Shown here in pieces: positions 58,801 through 63,086 of a DNA stretch of 64,000 bases (within the stretch, counting starts at the first letter, position 1; every line of letters begins with the position of its first letter). Below the pieces are notes generated by a model, which had not been told where the DNA came from, searched no databases, and worked only from the letters and a program-made list of their open reading frames with translations. The stretch spans positions 7,518,036 through 7,582,035 of the forward strand of contig CP136069.1 in assembly GCA_032622095.1 (NCBI GenBank). Direction: 5' to 3'. The position numbers were made by a program, and so were the translations under genes. The DNA is from Siphonodentalium dalli. Taxonomy: Eukaryota > Mollusca > Scaphopoda > Gadilida > Siphonodentaliidae.

Positions 58801-61128
58801 TGAATTGGGAGCTCTTTCACGTAACATAATCATATCTGATTCATGACTAAATCACATTTACATGAATCCTGTTTCGGAAGAGTACATTCCCATCGAATTT
58901 GGATATTAATTAACTTTATTGCTCGTGCCTCCTCCTGGGCTTGCATTCTAATCCATATAGTTCAGTTGAGGGCTTCTCCTTGGCGGAAAAATATAATATT
59001 TATAAATAATATTACTTTTTCCTTAAGGGAAGCCCGAAACTGAACTATCATAGATCCCTCCCATGGTGGTGCCATTCCCAACCCCGCGACTCGCAAATCT
59101 CATGATTAAGTCGGAAATAAAAAACTGACTAGACAATAGATAGAATGCGGGTGTATTCATGCGAGACTAATCTGGACACGGGTGTGAGTGGGTCGGCACA
59201 GCAATAAAATTTTAACCCTCCTGATTGACACAAGGCCGGAGACGTAATCCATATAGTTCAGTTTCGGGCTTCCCTTAAGGAAAAAGTAATATTATTTATA
59301 AATATTATATTTTTGTGTTACCAACATTATCTGGATTGTAGTGCAAAGTATATAATTTTCAATGGAGGGGGAATAACATTATATCTTAAATATATTCCCC
59401 TTCCATTGGAAATACATTTTTAAATTTAATTCTGTTGCATTCTGGGAACCATAACGGGGAAAATGTTTCTATGACTTCAACTGTTTTCTATTTCTCTATG
59501 GGCATCTTCTGAGACAGACGTTTCAAATGGTGGTGAATTATAGTATTTTAATCATATTTTAAGTACCCTGTGCCAACGCATTCTCTTATATATGCGAGTC
59601 GACCATAGGTCGCCTCGCATATATAAGAGAATGCATTGGCCTAACAAATTTTCATCATTTGTTATTATTTTTTTACAATTTTTTACAATTTTAATAATGT
59701 TTTCTTATATTCTTTAACTCAAATAGTATGAATTTTTAATCATATTTTAAGTGGGCTTTTAAAGGTACTCAATCTGATTTAACCCTGCATGGAGCCCTAC
59801 ACATATATAGAAGCATGTGTACTGAGTGTCGTCTGCTCATGTTTGTCTGGGGCTCTGCATGGGTGAAATTTCAAATTTTTAAAGAATATAAGAAAAAATT
59901 ATTAAAATTGTAAAAAATAACAAATGATGAAAAATTGTTAGGCCAATGCATTCTCTTATATATGCGAGGCGACCTATGGTCGACTCGCATATATAAGAGA
60001 ATGCATTGGCACAGGGTATATGGGTATATGATACAAAAATCGGACCTGGCACTGAAAGGGTTAAAGGTACTCAATCCGATTCGATGGTCCCCATATAATC
60101 AGATTCCAACAACAACAATTATTAGAAATGCCGCTTCAGTTATCAGAATCGATTAATTGCCCAAAAATGATGCTAACCACGGTCATCTATAGTATAAAAT
60201 TGCCCAAAATGTGTTATTTATCAACATGTTGTTCGAAAAAATTTGGCCTTATTATCAACACAAAGCCTCTTGATTTTAGAGTTATAGATCTTCTGCAATT
60301 TGGTTTGAGACCGTCGGCTCGTCAACTGTTTACTGGGCCACTAATAATTCTCGATGGTGAAAAATAATAGATTTCAAAAATTGATATCTAATTACTGTGA
60401 GCTTTGATAGGTGGGTTCCTCGGCTCGAATCAAATATTTTTTGCCCCCGAATCCAAATAAATAGTAATTGAGGGGTGCTTAACCCTTTACCCAACAGAAC
60501 GTCCCTGTGCCAATGCATTATCTTATATATGCGAGTCGACCATAGGTCGCCTCGCATATATAAGAGAATGCATTGGCTTAACATATTAAAAATGATAAAA
60601 TTGTCAAAGAATGTAGAAAAATATTATAAAAATTGTTAAAAAATGTAAGAAAAAATTATAAAATTGTTAAAGAATGTAAGAAAAAATGGTAAAAAAAGAT
60701 TTTTGTTAGGCCAATGCATTCTCTTATATATGCGAGGCGACCTATGGTCGACTCGCATATATAAGAGAATGCATTGGCACAGGGCATAACTGTAACCATC
60801 ACAATGTGGTAAATGAACCGGTTCCAGTGATATCCATATTTGTATGGTGTTATTGAGACAGACCGAAGATATTTTAGGCTGTTGAAGCTTTATTTGGGCG
60901 TTTTTGGCCGTTTTTTGTTGGGTAAAGGGTTAATTGGATTATGCATCTTTAAGACACAAACTTTTTTTAACAATCTTCCCGTGTCAAAGAGTCACTGATT
61001 TGTTCCGGTATTTTAATGTTATGTTATTGTTTCCTTTTCAGACGTCACAACCAACACAGCAGACGGAGGAGACGCGGGTAATTGAAACTATAGAGAAGAT
61101 GATGGAGAGTCTACAGGCTTCTAACTAA
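28734..61128 (+). CDS. EMC2: EMC2 (TTC35), ER membrane protein complex subunit 2; 9 exons with stop
   Basis: EMC2 is the cytosolic TPR subunit that scaffolds the ER membrane protein complex, which inserts transmembrane segments at the ER. Nine exons were read directly: 28734-28847, 34369-34433, 36625-36710, 37706-37763, 40676-40761, 42111-42252, 45154-45264, 51237-51341 and 61042-61128. All have GT-AG borders and phases that join without a frameshift, giving about 283 residues; family length is about 297, so only a short first exon is missing. Recognisable stretches are [29 protein letters not shown] and SWAAEQI. TPR-type helices run through exons 5-8. The gene spans over 32 kb because its introns are filled with nested transposons. 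Housekeeping role; no signal peptide or membrane segment expected or seen. Confidence 0.95.
29227..29814. mobile_element. AGGGGTACTGTACGCC element, TTAA duplication
   Basis: TIR AGGGGTACTGTACGCC at the left and GGCGTACAGTACCGTACCCCT at the right; TTAA on both sides (29223-29226, 29815-29818). Interior non-coding. TTAA targets fit piggyBac-like transposition. Confidence 0.85.
29848..30305 (+). mobile_element. piggyBac-like MITE with hairpin insert, complete
   Basis: CCCTTTCAGTGCCAAGTCCG to CCCCTGGCACTGAAAGGG, with TTAA at 29844-29847 and 30306-30309. Hairpin at 29895-29963 inserted after caacccata. The best intact copy of the composite subfamily. Confidence 0.88.
30710..31122. mobile_element. 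GGCCAAAACAAAAAAC TIR element
   Basis: TTAGGCCAAAACAAAAAACT at the left and GGTTTTTTTTTTGCCTTA at the right; inner inverted repeats TTTCCGATA/TATCGGAAA and caggcaggcag. A second copy lies at 44590-44990 in the opposite orientation. Confidence 0.7.
31190..31579. mobile_element. TTAA-flanked CCCTTTACCCAACA element with two hairpins
   Basis: TTAA at 31186-31189 and 31580-31583; left end CCCTTTACCCAACAGAAGG. Two oppositely oriented 69-nt hairpins (about 31214-31282 and 31364-31434). Right part has ctgttgaagctttatttggg and ends TGTAAAGGG. Related copies at 49915-50350, 51779-52351 and 60483-60929. Confidence 0.85.
31866..32320. other. intronic non-coding; TTAACCCGTTGAGTGCC end at its start
   Basis: TTAACCCGTTGAGTGCC resembles another TTAA/CCC terminal, but no matching right end was found. 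A GC-rich ATGGCGGCGCCCACGG lies at 32190 without a supported exon. Confidence 0.4.
32321..32618 (+). pseudogene. exon-like stretch with two CxxC pairs, frameshifted
   Basis: Preceded by a plausible acceptor (tttgtgtttcgttggcag). The first part reads [20 protein letters not shown] and [10 protein letters not shown]. After a frame change near 32440-32460 it reads [20 protein letters not shown], then [20 protein letters not shown] and ARPYIL followed by TAA. CxxC...CxxC suggests a zinc-binding fold. AATAAA at 32739-32744 would suit a 3' end. No upstream exons found. Family not identified. It could be a terminal exon with a sequence error, or a decayed gene or retrocopy inside an EMC2 intron. Confidence 0.45.
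32619..33176. other. intronic non-coding
   Basis: Holds a 12-13-nt A run near 32878-32891 and a short (AC)n tract at 32998-33009. No gene. Confidence 0.5.
33185..33439. mobile_element. hAT-like foldback MITE, complete, 8-bp TSD
   Basis: CAAGCCTTGAAATAGGGTGT to its complement ending GGCTTG. Flanked by TTTGCCCG (33177-33184 and 33440-33447). Inside are two palindromes of opposite orientation (about 33214-33307 and 33315-33411) joined by gaggtgtaag. Reference copy for the family. Confidence 0.9.
33787..33904 (+). pseudogene. EMC2: partial duplicate of EMC2 intron/exon 3
   Basis: Matches 34294-34411: 75 bp of intron including the acceptor, then the first 43 nt of exon 3, then divergence. It lacks the end of the exon and a donor. 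The second copy begins exactly at the end of the transposon 33940-34293. Confidence 0.9.
33940..34293. mobile_element. CCCTGTGCC double-hairpin element, complete, TA-flanked
   Basis: CCCTGTGCC...GGCACAGGG with TA on both sides. A 69-nt hairpin at each end in opposite orientation. The middle contains GAGCCCCAGAC...GTGTGGGGCTC and AT-rich spacers. This is the bare form of the module found inside TTAA elements elsewhere. Confidence 0.85.
34369..34433 (+). CDS. EMC2: EMC2 exon 3
   Basis: ttttttacag before and gtaagg after. Encodes (L)[19 protein letters not shown] and AE. The first 43 nt and the upstream intron are duplicated at 33787-33904. Confidence 0.95.
34434..34958. other. intronic non-coding, nothing recognised
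   Basis: No supported ORF or repeat. Confidence 0.4.
34959..35103. repeat. 145-nt inverted repeat (hairpin)
   Basis: acacagaacgacacgat...atcgtgtcgttctgtgt, with inner arms gcactcgtgctgtcg/cgacagcactcgtgc. Not related to the other palindrome families here. Confidence 0.8.
35196..35639. mobile_element. hAT-like MITE, longer version, 8-bp TSD
   Basis: CAAGCCTCGATTTAGTGTGT to CACACTAGATCCAGACTTG, flanked by GTTTTCCG (35188-35195, 35640-35647). Keeps the internal segment (ctcatagcagttgatgtc) missing from the short copies. Confidence 0.88.
35775..36400 (+). repeat. tandem repeat, about 147-bp unit, four copies
   Basis: CTCTCATCCGATCGTCACC recurs at 35835, 35981, 36128 and 36276. Each unit also carries ttaaatggatctttagggtg and ccagcagccatctgtc. 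Confidence 0.88.
36436..36496. mobile_element. half copy of foldback MITE
   Basis: aaaagttacccataattctgctgtgg... ending cattactgta; one arm only. Confidence 0.7.
36625..36710 (+). CDS. EMC2: EMC2 exon 4
   Basis: ttttcgacag before and gtaagt after. Encodes [20 protein letters not shown] and GMIYEAEEK. The 'F.GS.RVKRL.GM.YEA' pattern is characteristic of EMC2. Confidence 0.95.
36826..37155 (+). repeat. minisatellite, about 43-bp unit, about seven copies
   Basis: Units of 'GTGTCTGTTAGGGGACACCC' plus 'TGCCCCTGAATTTATTT', with drift in length. Lies in the intron directly after EMC2 exon 4. Confidence 0.85.
37185..37634 (-). mobile_element. GGTACTCAATC-type TIR element copy
   Basis: Right end ATCGGATTGAGTACC; shares the gaatcgagtc-aaggaactcgcccatcaaag region with the 60064-60478 copy. 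Left end decayed. Confidence 0.65.
37706..37763 (+). CDS. EMC2: EMC2 exon 5
   Basis: tgttccag before and gtaaga after. Encodes [19 protein letters not shown], a TPR helix B with the (I/L)EEDP turn. Confidence 0.95.
37799..37969. mobile_element. piggyBac-like MITE without hairpin, 171 bp
   Basis: TTAA both sides; CTTTCAGTGCCAAGTCCG to GGACTTGGCACTGAAAGGG. The whole element is a palindrome through caacccatatttccttgat. Represents the form before hairpin insertion. Confidence 0.85.
38121..39700. mobile_element. hAT-like foldback MITE split by a larger hAT-like element
   Basis: CAAGCCTTGAAATAGGGT at 38121-38138, interruption 38139-39456, then aatagggtgtctgtcatttg and the rest of the MITE to 39700. 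Confidence 0.88.
38139..39456. mobile_element. hAT-like element, 1318 bp, 8-bp TSD, nested
   Basis: TIR TAGGGCCCTGCGAACC and GGTTCGCAGGGCCCTA. Exact TSD AATAGGGT (38131-38138, 39457-39464), made from the MITE's own terminal sequence. Subterminal GAACCGAACC repeats at both ends. No transposase ORF. Confidence 0.92.
39795..40160. mobile_element. hAT-like MITE internal fragments
   Basis: Foldbacks at 39806-39900 and about 40095-40155 with the cccagttgaatttggtgatg internal segment between. No intact termini. Confidence 0.65.
40396..40649. mobile_element. hAT-like foldback MITE, 8-bp TSD, at the exon 6 acceptor
   Basis: CAAGCCTTGAAATAGGGTGT to CCCTATTTCAAGGCTTG, flanked by CTCATGTA (40388-40395, 40650-40657). 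Only 26 nt separate its end from EMC2 exon 6. Confidence 0.93.
40676..40761 (+). CDS. EMC2: EMC2 exon 6
   Basis: atatttcag before and gtgagt after. Encodes [20 protein letters not shown] and DRLNKYLEQ. Its acceptor lies just 26 nt beyond a MITE insertion, and a decayed copy of its centre lies at 41503-41550. Confidence 0.95.
40787..41015. mobile_element. piggyBac-like MITE without hairpin
   Basis: TTAA both sides; CCCTTTCAGTGCCAAGTCCG to CGGACTTGGCACTGAAAGGA. Palindromic interior with a short duplicated gatcaaggaaat block. Confidence 0.85.
41016..41500 (-). mobile_element. TTAAAGGYCCACTTAATTTT element copy 3 (reverse)
   Basis: Starts TTAAAGGTCCACTTAATTTT and ends gaagattaagtgggtttt. Carries the same caccatttgaaatgtctgtg and gataatacaatgtttaagagc landmarks as the copies at 28864 and 30606. 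Confidence 0.75.
41503..41550 (+). pseudogene. EMC2: relic of EMC2 exon 6
   Basis: cttatactcaaggcacagaa followed by taaaacaactgaaacaat aligns with exon 6 (ctatactcaaggcacagaac, aaaacaacggaagcaat) with a few substitutions. No splice sites. Confidence 0.8.
41581..42110 (+). repeat. EMC2: 95-bp tandem array carrying the EMC2 exon 7 acceptor
   Basis: gtttactttatag|GTTCATGA occurs at exactly 95-bp steps (GTTC at 41636, 41731, 41826, 41921, 42016) before the real exon at 42111, plus a degenerate earlier unit. Each unit has about 40 nt of exon 7 start, then gactatgaagcgtag and cttaacgtctagtg. Read in the EMC2 frame, each copy meets TGA after about 15 codons. Confidence 0.95.
42111..42252 (+). CDS. 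EMC2: EMC2 exon 7
   Basis: tttactttatag before and gtaagc after. Encodes [19 protein letters not shown], then the [23 protein letters not shown] pair ending KFGE. Preceded by five tandem 95-bp units that repeat the acceptor and the first 40 nt. Confidence 0.95.
42850..43045. mobile_element. hAT-like MITE, left part
   Basis: tagtgtgtttgatatttgcagaatgagg and one foldback (42866-42960). The right part probably continues at 43985-44262 beyond an insertion. Confidence 0.6.
43046..43984. mobile_element. GGCCAAAA/TTTGATTCTCAGG element
   Basis: taggccaaacaaaacaagtg with ttttgattctcagg at the left; right part caaattgaaaatcg...ggttcaacattg. Related to 61176-62302. Its two small ORFs (43416-43186 minus, 43579-43818 plus) have no recognisable domain. 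Confidence 0.55.
43985..44262. mobile_element. hAT-like MITE, right part
   Basis: gaacatcaccaacttcaactggg internal segment, one foldback (44122-44215), then caaatgacagacacgctatttgcaggcttg. Confidence 0.65.
44369..44513. mobile_element. foldback MITE, internally shortened
   Basis: TACAGTAATGCCCTAAGTAATC to TTAGGGCATTACTGTA; one arm lost about 70 nt. Confidence 0.8.
44590..44990 (-). mobile_element. GGCCAAAAC element, second copy
   Basis: Reverse-orientation match to 30710-31122, with gtaaggcaaaaaaaaaaacc and cattgtttgttttggcctaat at the ends. Confidence 0.7.
45154..45264 (+). CDS. EMC2: EMC2 exon 8
   Basis: gtatttttcag before and gtaagt after; phase 0 at both ends, 37 codons. Encodes [11 protein letters not shown], then [20 protein letters not shown] and GMFL. 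Confidence 0.95.
45308..45576 (+). mobile_element. piggyBac-like MITE with hairpin, internally rearranged
   Basis: TTAA then CCCTTTCAGTGCCAAGTCCG; hairpin about 45355-45423. A second TTAACTCTTTCAGTGCC appears internally (45488) and the end is GGCACTGAAAGAG. Confidence 0.8.
45660..46063 (-). mobile_element. GGTACTCAATC-type element copy
   Basis: Right end ctgatcggattgagtacctttaa; shares aatatttaaatcaagga-acccgcccatcaaag with its relatives. Confidence 0.6.
46305..47378. mobile_element. hAT-like element, 1074 bp
   Basis: TAGAGGTGCCATGATTATTG to CGATTAATCGTGGCACCCCTA. TSD CTAAGAAA/CTAAGTAA (7 of 8 identical). The flanks are the end of a foldback MITE (cagtaattccctaag...taatcgaccc), so it inserted into one. 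Non-autonomous. Confidence 0.82.
47401..47652. mobile_element. foldback MITE with inverted flanks
   Basis: Palindrome 47418-47635 as in the family, but the flanks tgaaaatcacatatggtt and accatatgagattttca are also mutually inverted. Confidence 0.75.
48080..48590. repeat. inverted and direct repeats around a 160-nt foldback
   Basis: 48155-48312 is a foldback (gtcatgtggactgtttttat...ataaaaacagtccacatgac, centre aaaacccgaagaccttttcgg). 48440-48590 directly repeats 48080-48240. Confidence 0.8.
48823..49003. mobile_element. TACTCTCAGGTACCTAATAAT MITE, 181 bp
   Basis: Ends TACTCTCAGGTACCTAATAA and the complement of ACTCTCAGGTGCCTAATAAT; ends in TA. A diverged relative is at 56674-56848. Confidence 0.8.
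49557..49735. repeat. 179-nt hairpin
   Basis: gtgttatatacacaatgtgt...acattgtgtatataacac with inner ggccatatagcgac/gtcgctatatggcc. Arms nearly perfect over about 75 nt. Confidence 0.85.
49915..50350. mobile_element. TTAA-flanked CYCTTTACCCAACA double-hairpin element
   Basis: TTAA at 49911-49914 and 50351-50354. Unique arm with aagcttcaacagcctaac, then hairpins about 50045-50113 and 50258-50326, then CTGTTGGGTAAAGGG. Confidence 0.85.
50550..50760 (+). repeat. 31-bp tandem repeat, about seven copies
   Basis: Unit 'CGTATGGTCCCGAAACCTCG' plus 'TACATTTCAGG'; nearly identical copies at 31-bp steps, the last one altered. 31 is not a multiple of three, so all frames stay open and give spurious ORFs. 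Confidence 0.93.
50761..51236. other. intronic non-coding before EMC2 exon 9
   Basis: Loose repeats of 'gataactttagttttag...gattgtttt' blocks at about 50790, 50935 and 51078. No gene. Confidence 0.45.
51237..51341 (+). CDS. EMC2: EMC2 exon 9
   Basis: cattttccag before and gtacaa after; 35 codons. Encodes [19 protein letters not shown] and [16 protein letters not shown]. Confidence 0.95.
51412..51730. mobile_element. hAT-like MITE, degraded
   Basis: Foldbacks at about 51432-51515 and 51638-51722 with the internal ccccagttgaggttggtgatg segment. Ends not clear. Confidence 0.65.
51779..52351. mobile_element. TTAA-flanked hairpin element, chimeric interior
   Basis: CCCTTTACCCAACAAAACGG to GTTGGGTAAAGGG. 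The first hairpin (51927-51993) is cut in its right arm and followed by atatgtgttaagcc, then a second right arm (atataagagaatgcattggc), the GAGCCCC segment, and a final reverse hairpin (52258-52325). Two internal types are joined within a hairpin. Confidence 0.8.
52898..54177. mobile_element. hAT-like element, 1280 bp, exact 8-bp TSD
   Basis: TAGTGCTGGGACGGTTGG to CAACCGTCCCAGCACTA; TSD CTCCAAAA (52890-52897, 54178-54185). Subterminal aaccggttaacc repeats. Non-coding interior. Confidence 0.92.
54186..54400 (+). repeat. tandem duplication of the hAT-like 3' end plus flank
   Basis: 54210-54400 repeats 54001-54210 (attacttactctcattactt...cgtcccagcactactcc...aacattgtcttatctggtgtgaac) with minor changes, so the terminal about 170 bp and about 30 bp of flank are present twice. 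Confidence 0.85.
54431..54575. repeat. DIRS-like left inverted terminal repeat
   Basis: Complementary to 59116-59261 with about one indel. Confidence 0.9.
56674..56848. mobile_element. diverged CTCTCAGGTGCCTAATG MITE inside the DIRS-like element
   Basis: ctctcaggtgcctaatggta at the left and attattgggcacctgggagtag at the right; relative of 48823-49003. Confidence 0.6.
56860..58100 (+). repeat. GTTCTGGGTGGGGAAGACT repeat, four copies
   Basis: tctgggtggggaag recurs near 56867, 57586, 57750 and 57940. Each is followed by gcgtgcctccaagagctgc, cttccccacggtgcagtggc and cctggaatcgtaataccttc. The last three are in tandem (about 160-190 bp). GC-richer than the surroundings. Confidence 0.85.
57384..57496 (+). 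pseudogene. short acidic ORF fragment in the DIRS-like element
   Basis: Reads [20 protein letters not shown], then [18 protein letters not shown] and a stop. No in-frame ATG. Coding-like composition; possibly a remnant of the element's first ORF. Function unknown. Confidence 0.25.
58755..58772 (+). repeat. poly-G tract
   Basis: Run of about 18 G before cggtacac. It produces a spurious poly-proline ORF on the minus strand. Confidence 0.85.
58951..59048. repeat. DIRS-like internal complementary region
   Basis: 58951-58986 complements 54410-54445 and 58987-59048 complements 59253-59314. They meet at ggcgg-aaaaa, a five-base A/T run shared with both element ends. Confidence 0.88.
59116..59261. 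repeat. DIRS-like right inverted terminal repeat
   Basis: Complementary to 54431-54575. Its outer extension (59262-59314) differs from the left one. Confidence 0.9.
59571..59720. mobile_element. CCCTGTGCC hairpin element, left half
   Basis: TA then CCCTGTGCC and a hairpin (about 59575-59643), followed by the AT-rich spacer to ttctttaactc. No second hairpin here. Confidence 0.75.
59783..60060 (-). mobile_element. TTAA-flanked hairpin element, left end altered
   Basis: TTAA at 59779-59782, then CCCTGCATGGAGCCC; hairpin about 59943-60011, then ggcactgaaaggg and TTAA (60061-60064). The normal CCCTTTCAGTGCC left end has been lost. Confidence 0.75.
60064..60478 (+). mobile_element. GGTACTCAATC-type TIR element copy
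   Basis: aaaggtactcaatccgattcg at the left and aatagtaattgaggggtgctt at the right. Directly abuts TTAA elements on both sides. Confidence 0.65.
60483..60929. mobile_element. TTAA-flanked CCCTTTACCCAACA double-hairpin element, complete
   Basis: TTAA at 60479-60482 and 60930-60933. Hairpins about 60510-60577 and 60711-60779 in opposite orientation; right arm ctgttgaagctttatttggg; end TGTTGGGTAAAGGG. Ends 112 bp before the EMC2 terminal exon. Confidence 0.88.
61042..61128 (+). CDS. EMC2: EMC2 terminal exon
   Basis: ttccttttcag before. Encodes [20 protein letters not shown] and MESLQASN, then TAA at 61126-61128. A transposon (61176-62302) begins about 48 nt after the stop, and the nearest AATAAA (61220-61225) lies inside it. 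Confidence 0.93.
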   Translation, partial: TSQPTQQTEETRVIETIEKMMESLQASN

Positions 61129-61219
61129 TTAGTCGCCATTTTATTTATTTTTTAAGGTATAAAAAAATTTTGTATAGGCCAAAAAAAGGGGTTTTGATTC
61201 TCAGACATCACCGCATCGA

Positions 61220-61225
61220 AATAAA
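61220..61225 (+). terminator. EMC2: possible EMC2 polyadenylation signal AATAAA
   Basis: First canonical hexamer after the stop codon (92 nt). It lies inside a TIR element, so the transcript end may be transposon-derived. Confidence 0.4.
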
Positions 61226-61647
61226 AATGGCCCGTGTTGAACCATTTCATTTCAATTTTGGATTTCAAATTTTCACCGTTGTTGTTAACCCTTAACATGA
61301 AAATAGGAAACTATCACATGGAAATTATTTATGTTTTAAATATTGAGTAGGAGCTAAATACAAGGGAGTATGTGTGGGTATTCAACCAAAAAACAAAAAA
61401 CCATAGACAACAATAACTATCAGCCATATTTTCACCACAAGCTTCCAAGTCTATTGTGTTAAAATATTTGGATAAAAAATCAGCAGGAAGTAGGATATTG
61501 GACCTTTGCACAGTAAGAAAGTAACCCTGCAAGATAAGAGTACTCCCCCTTTCTACACTATTGTGATAAAAGATGTGCAAACCGGAGCGCACAACATTTT
61601 GACCATTTTTATGTTGGTTATTTGAAGTTTTACTGTCTATCATCCAT

Positions 61648-61873
61648 TGCGGTGCAGTAATGCTCTAATTAATCGACCTCTTAACCAAAGCAGAATTATG
61701 GGTAACTTTTCAGGATTTAGTCGGAAATATGGCTTGTTGCCATTCATCGGAAAGCTCTCGGGGAGAGCTTTCCGATGAATCTAGCAACAAGCCATATTTC
61801 CGACTAAATCCTGAAAAGTTACCCATAATTCTGCTTTGGTTAAGAGGTCGATTAATTAGAGCATTACTGTACA
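61648..61873. mobile_element. foldback MITE nested in the TAGGCCAAAA element
   Basis: cagtaatgctctaattaatc to gattaattagagcattactg; near-perfect arms of about 105 nt meeting at ctctcggggagag. Confidence 0.88.
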
Positions 61874-62329
61874 TATACAGTCTCTAATCAGTCCGCAGAA
61901 TAAGTGAATCGAGACTTTCTATGATAGTTTTAAAGATCACTTTATCTTTTCGTTTTGACTGTATTTACATTCCATATTTTTATATGAATCGGTATAATGT
62001 GCATGTTGTTACAAATTATTGTGCCGATAGTAAAATCATATCAATATATATATATGATTCTAGGTAATCCCTATATGATGTACGGGTAGTTCAATGTCAT
62101 AATTTGTCATTCTTTATATCAGATTAAATTAGTTTATATCCATTACAAATTTCTCCCCACATTTTCTGGACCTGGGAAGGTATAATAAATTAATAACCCA
62201 TGTTTACTATGCCAGTTTATGGGCAGAAAAAATAAAAAATTAAATTGAAACAAATTAAAAAAAATTGCCTGAGAATCATATATCTTTTTCTTTTTTGGCC
62301 TTATTAATCCTTATTTAGTTATGAAAATA

Positions 62330-62800
62330 TGGTGCCAGACATGTACTGAATGAGGTCCATTGAGGGTTAATTTAGTAACTCTACTCCCCACAATAGAATG
62401 AGGTCCCTTGAGGGTTAATTTAGTAACTCTACTCCCCACAGTGGGCTGGCATAACCAAATTCATCCTCTGAGGACCTCATTCTGCATGGCTTAATCTGCC
62501 ATGGGAGACCTAGCCATAGATTTAAGTTCCCAGATGGTGAAGATGGTGATTTGCACCCATTGGGCACCTCGATCATGCATTATGTCGTCTGCCAATTTGG
62601 GGATATAGAGAAACTAAACTTAAAGAGAAAAAGGACTTTCTAAAGAAGTTTCTAAAGAAACTAAAAAACTTGTAAAGATACTTTCCAGAGAAGAGGTCTA
62701 AGCAGAATGAGGTCCCCAGAAGGTGAATTTAGTGTTCTGCGGGGTAGCGTCACTAAATTTAACTCAGGGGACCTCATTCTGCAAATGTCTGGCACCATAT
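62330..62800. mobile_element. hAT-like MITE, diverged copy
   Basis: aatatggtgccagacatgta at the left and aaatgtctggcaccatatt at the right; foldbacks at about 62348-62480 (with a small tandem duplication) and 62700-62780. Confidence 0.7.
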
Positions 62801-62990
62801 TATCTGGTACGATCAAGTCAACCCGATGCATTTAAAGACCCAGTATGGTACTTCTGCAGCAGACGACACTCTGTTGTGTGTGCTTCCGTCTGTGTGAGGC
62901 TCCCTGTGGGTTAAACATTAAACTTTATTTATCACCTCCATTATCACTTTCATGATGGGAGCTGCGCTGGTGCAGAATTATAGATCTTGT

Positions 62991-63059
62991 GCCAGTGCAT
63001 CCTTTTATCTATGAGAGTCTCCCATAGGGAGCCTCTCATACATAAGAGAATGCACTGGC
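62991..63059. repeat. diverged 69-nt hairpin with compensatory changes
   Basis: GCCAGTGCAT...ATGCACTGGC around CTCCC-ATA-GGGAG. Same length and layout as the canonical hairpin, but several pairs are changed on both arms together. Confidence 0.85.
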
Positions 63060-63086
63060 TTACAAGGACAAGGTAAATATTGTTAA

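Larger units (their letters stand above)
54402..59314 (+). mobile_element. DIRS-like tyrosine-recombinase retrotransposon derivative, 4.9 kb
   Basis: Inverted terminal repeats of about 145 bp (54431-54575 and 59116-59261: ctgaactatatggattacgt...) with different outer extensions at the two ends. An internal complementary region (58951-59048) joins the complement of the left extension (ttgagggcttctccttggcgg) to the complement of the right extension (ttccttaagggaagcccgaaac). This arrangement is the hallmark of DIRS1-type elements. No convincing RT, RNase H or recombinase ORF remains, so it is a decayed or non-autonomous copy. Confidence 0.8.
52810..59764 (+). mobile_element. remnant of a CCCACTTAATTTTC-family copy split by three insertions
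   Basis: aggccaacttattttttgaac at the left, then caatggagggggaataac at 59352 and atcatattttaagtgggcttttaa at the right. Interrupted by 52898-54177 (hAT-like), 54402-59314 (DIRS-like) and 59571-59720 (hairpin element). Confidence 0.7.
61176..62302. mobile_element. TAGGCCAAAAAA TIR element after EMC2
   Basis: TAGGCCAAAAAAAGGGG plus ttttgattctcag at the left; ctgagaatcata and ctttttcttttttggcc at the right. A foldback MITE is nested at 61648-61873. A minus ORF (61643-61329, 104 codons) has no recognisable domain. Confidence 0.7.
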
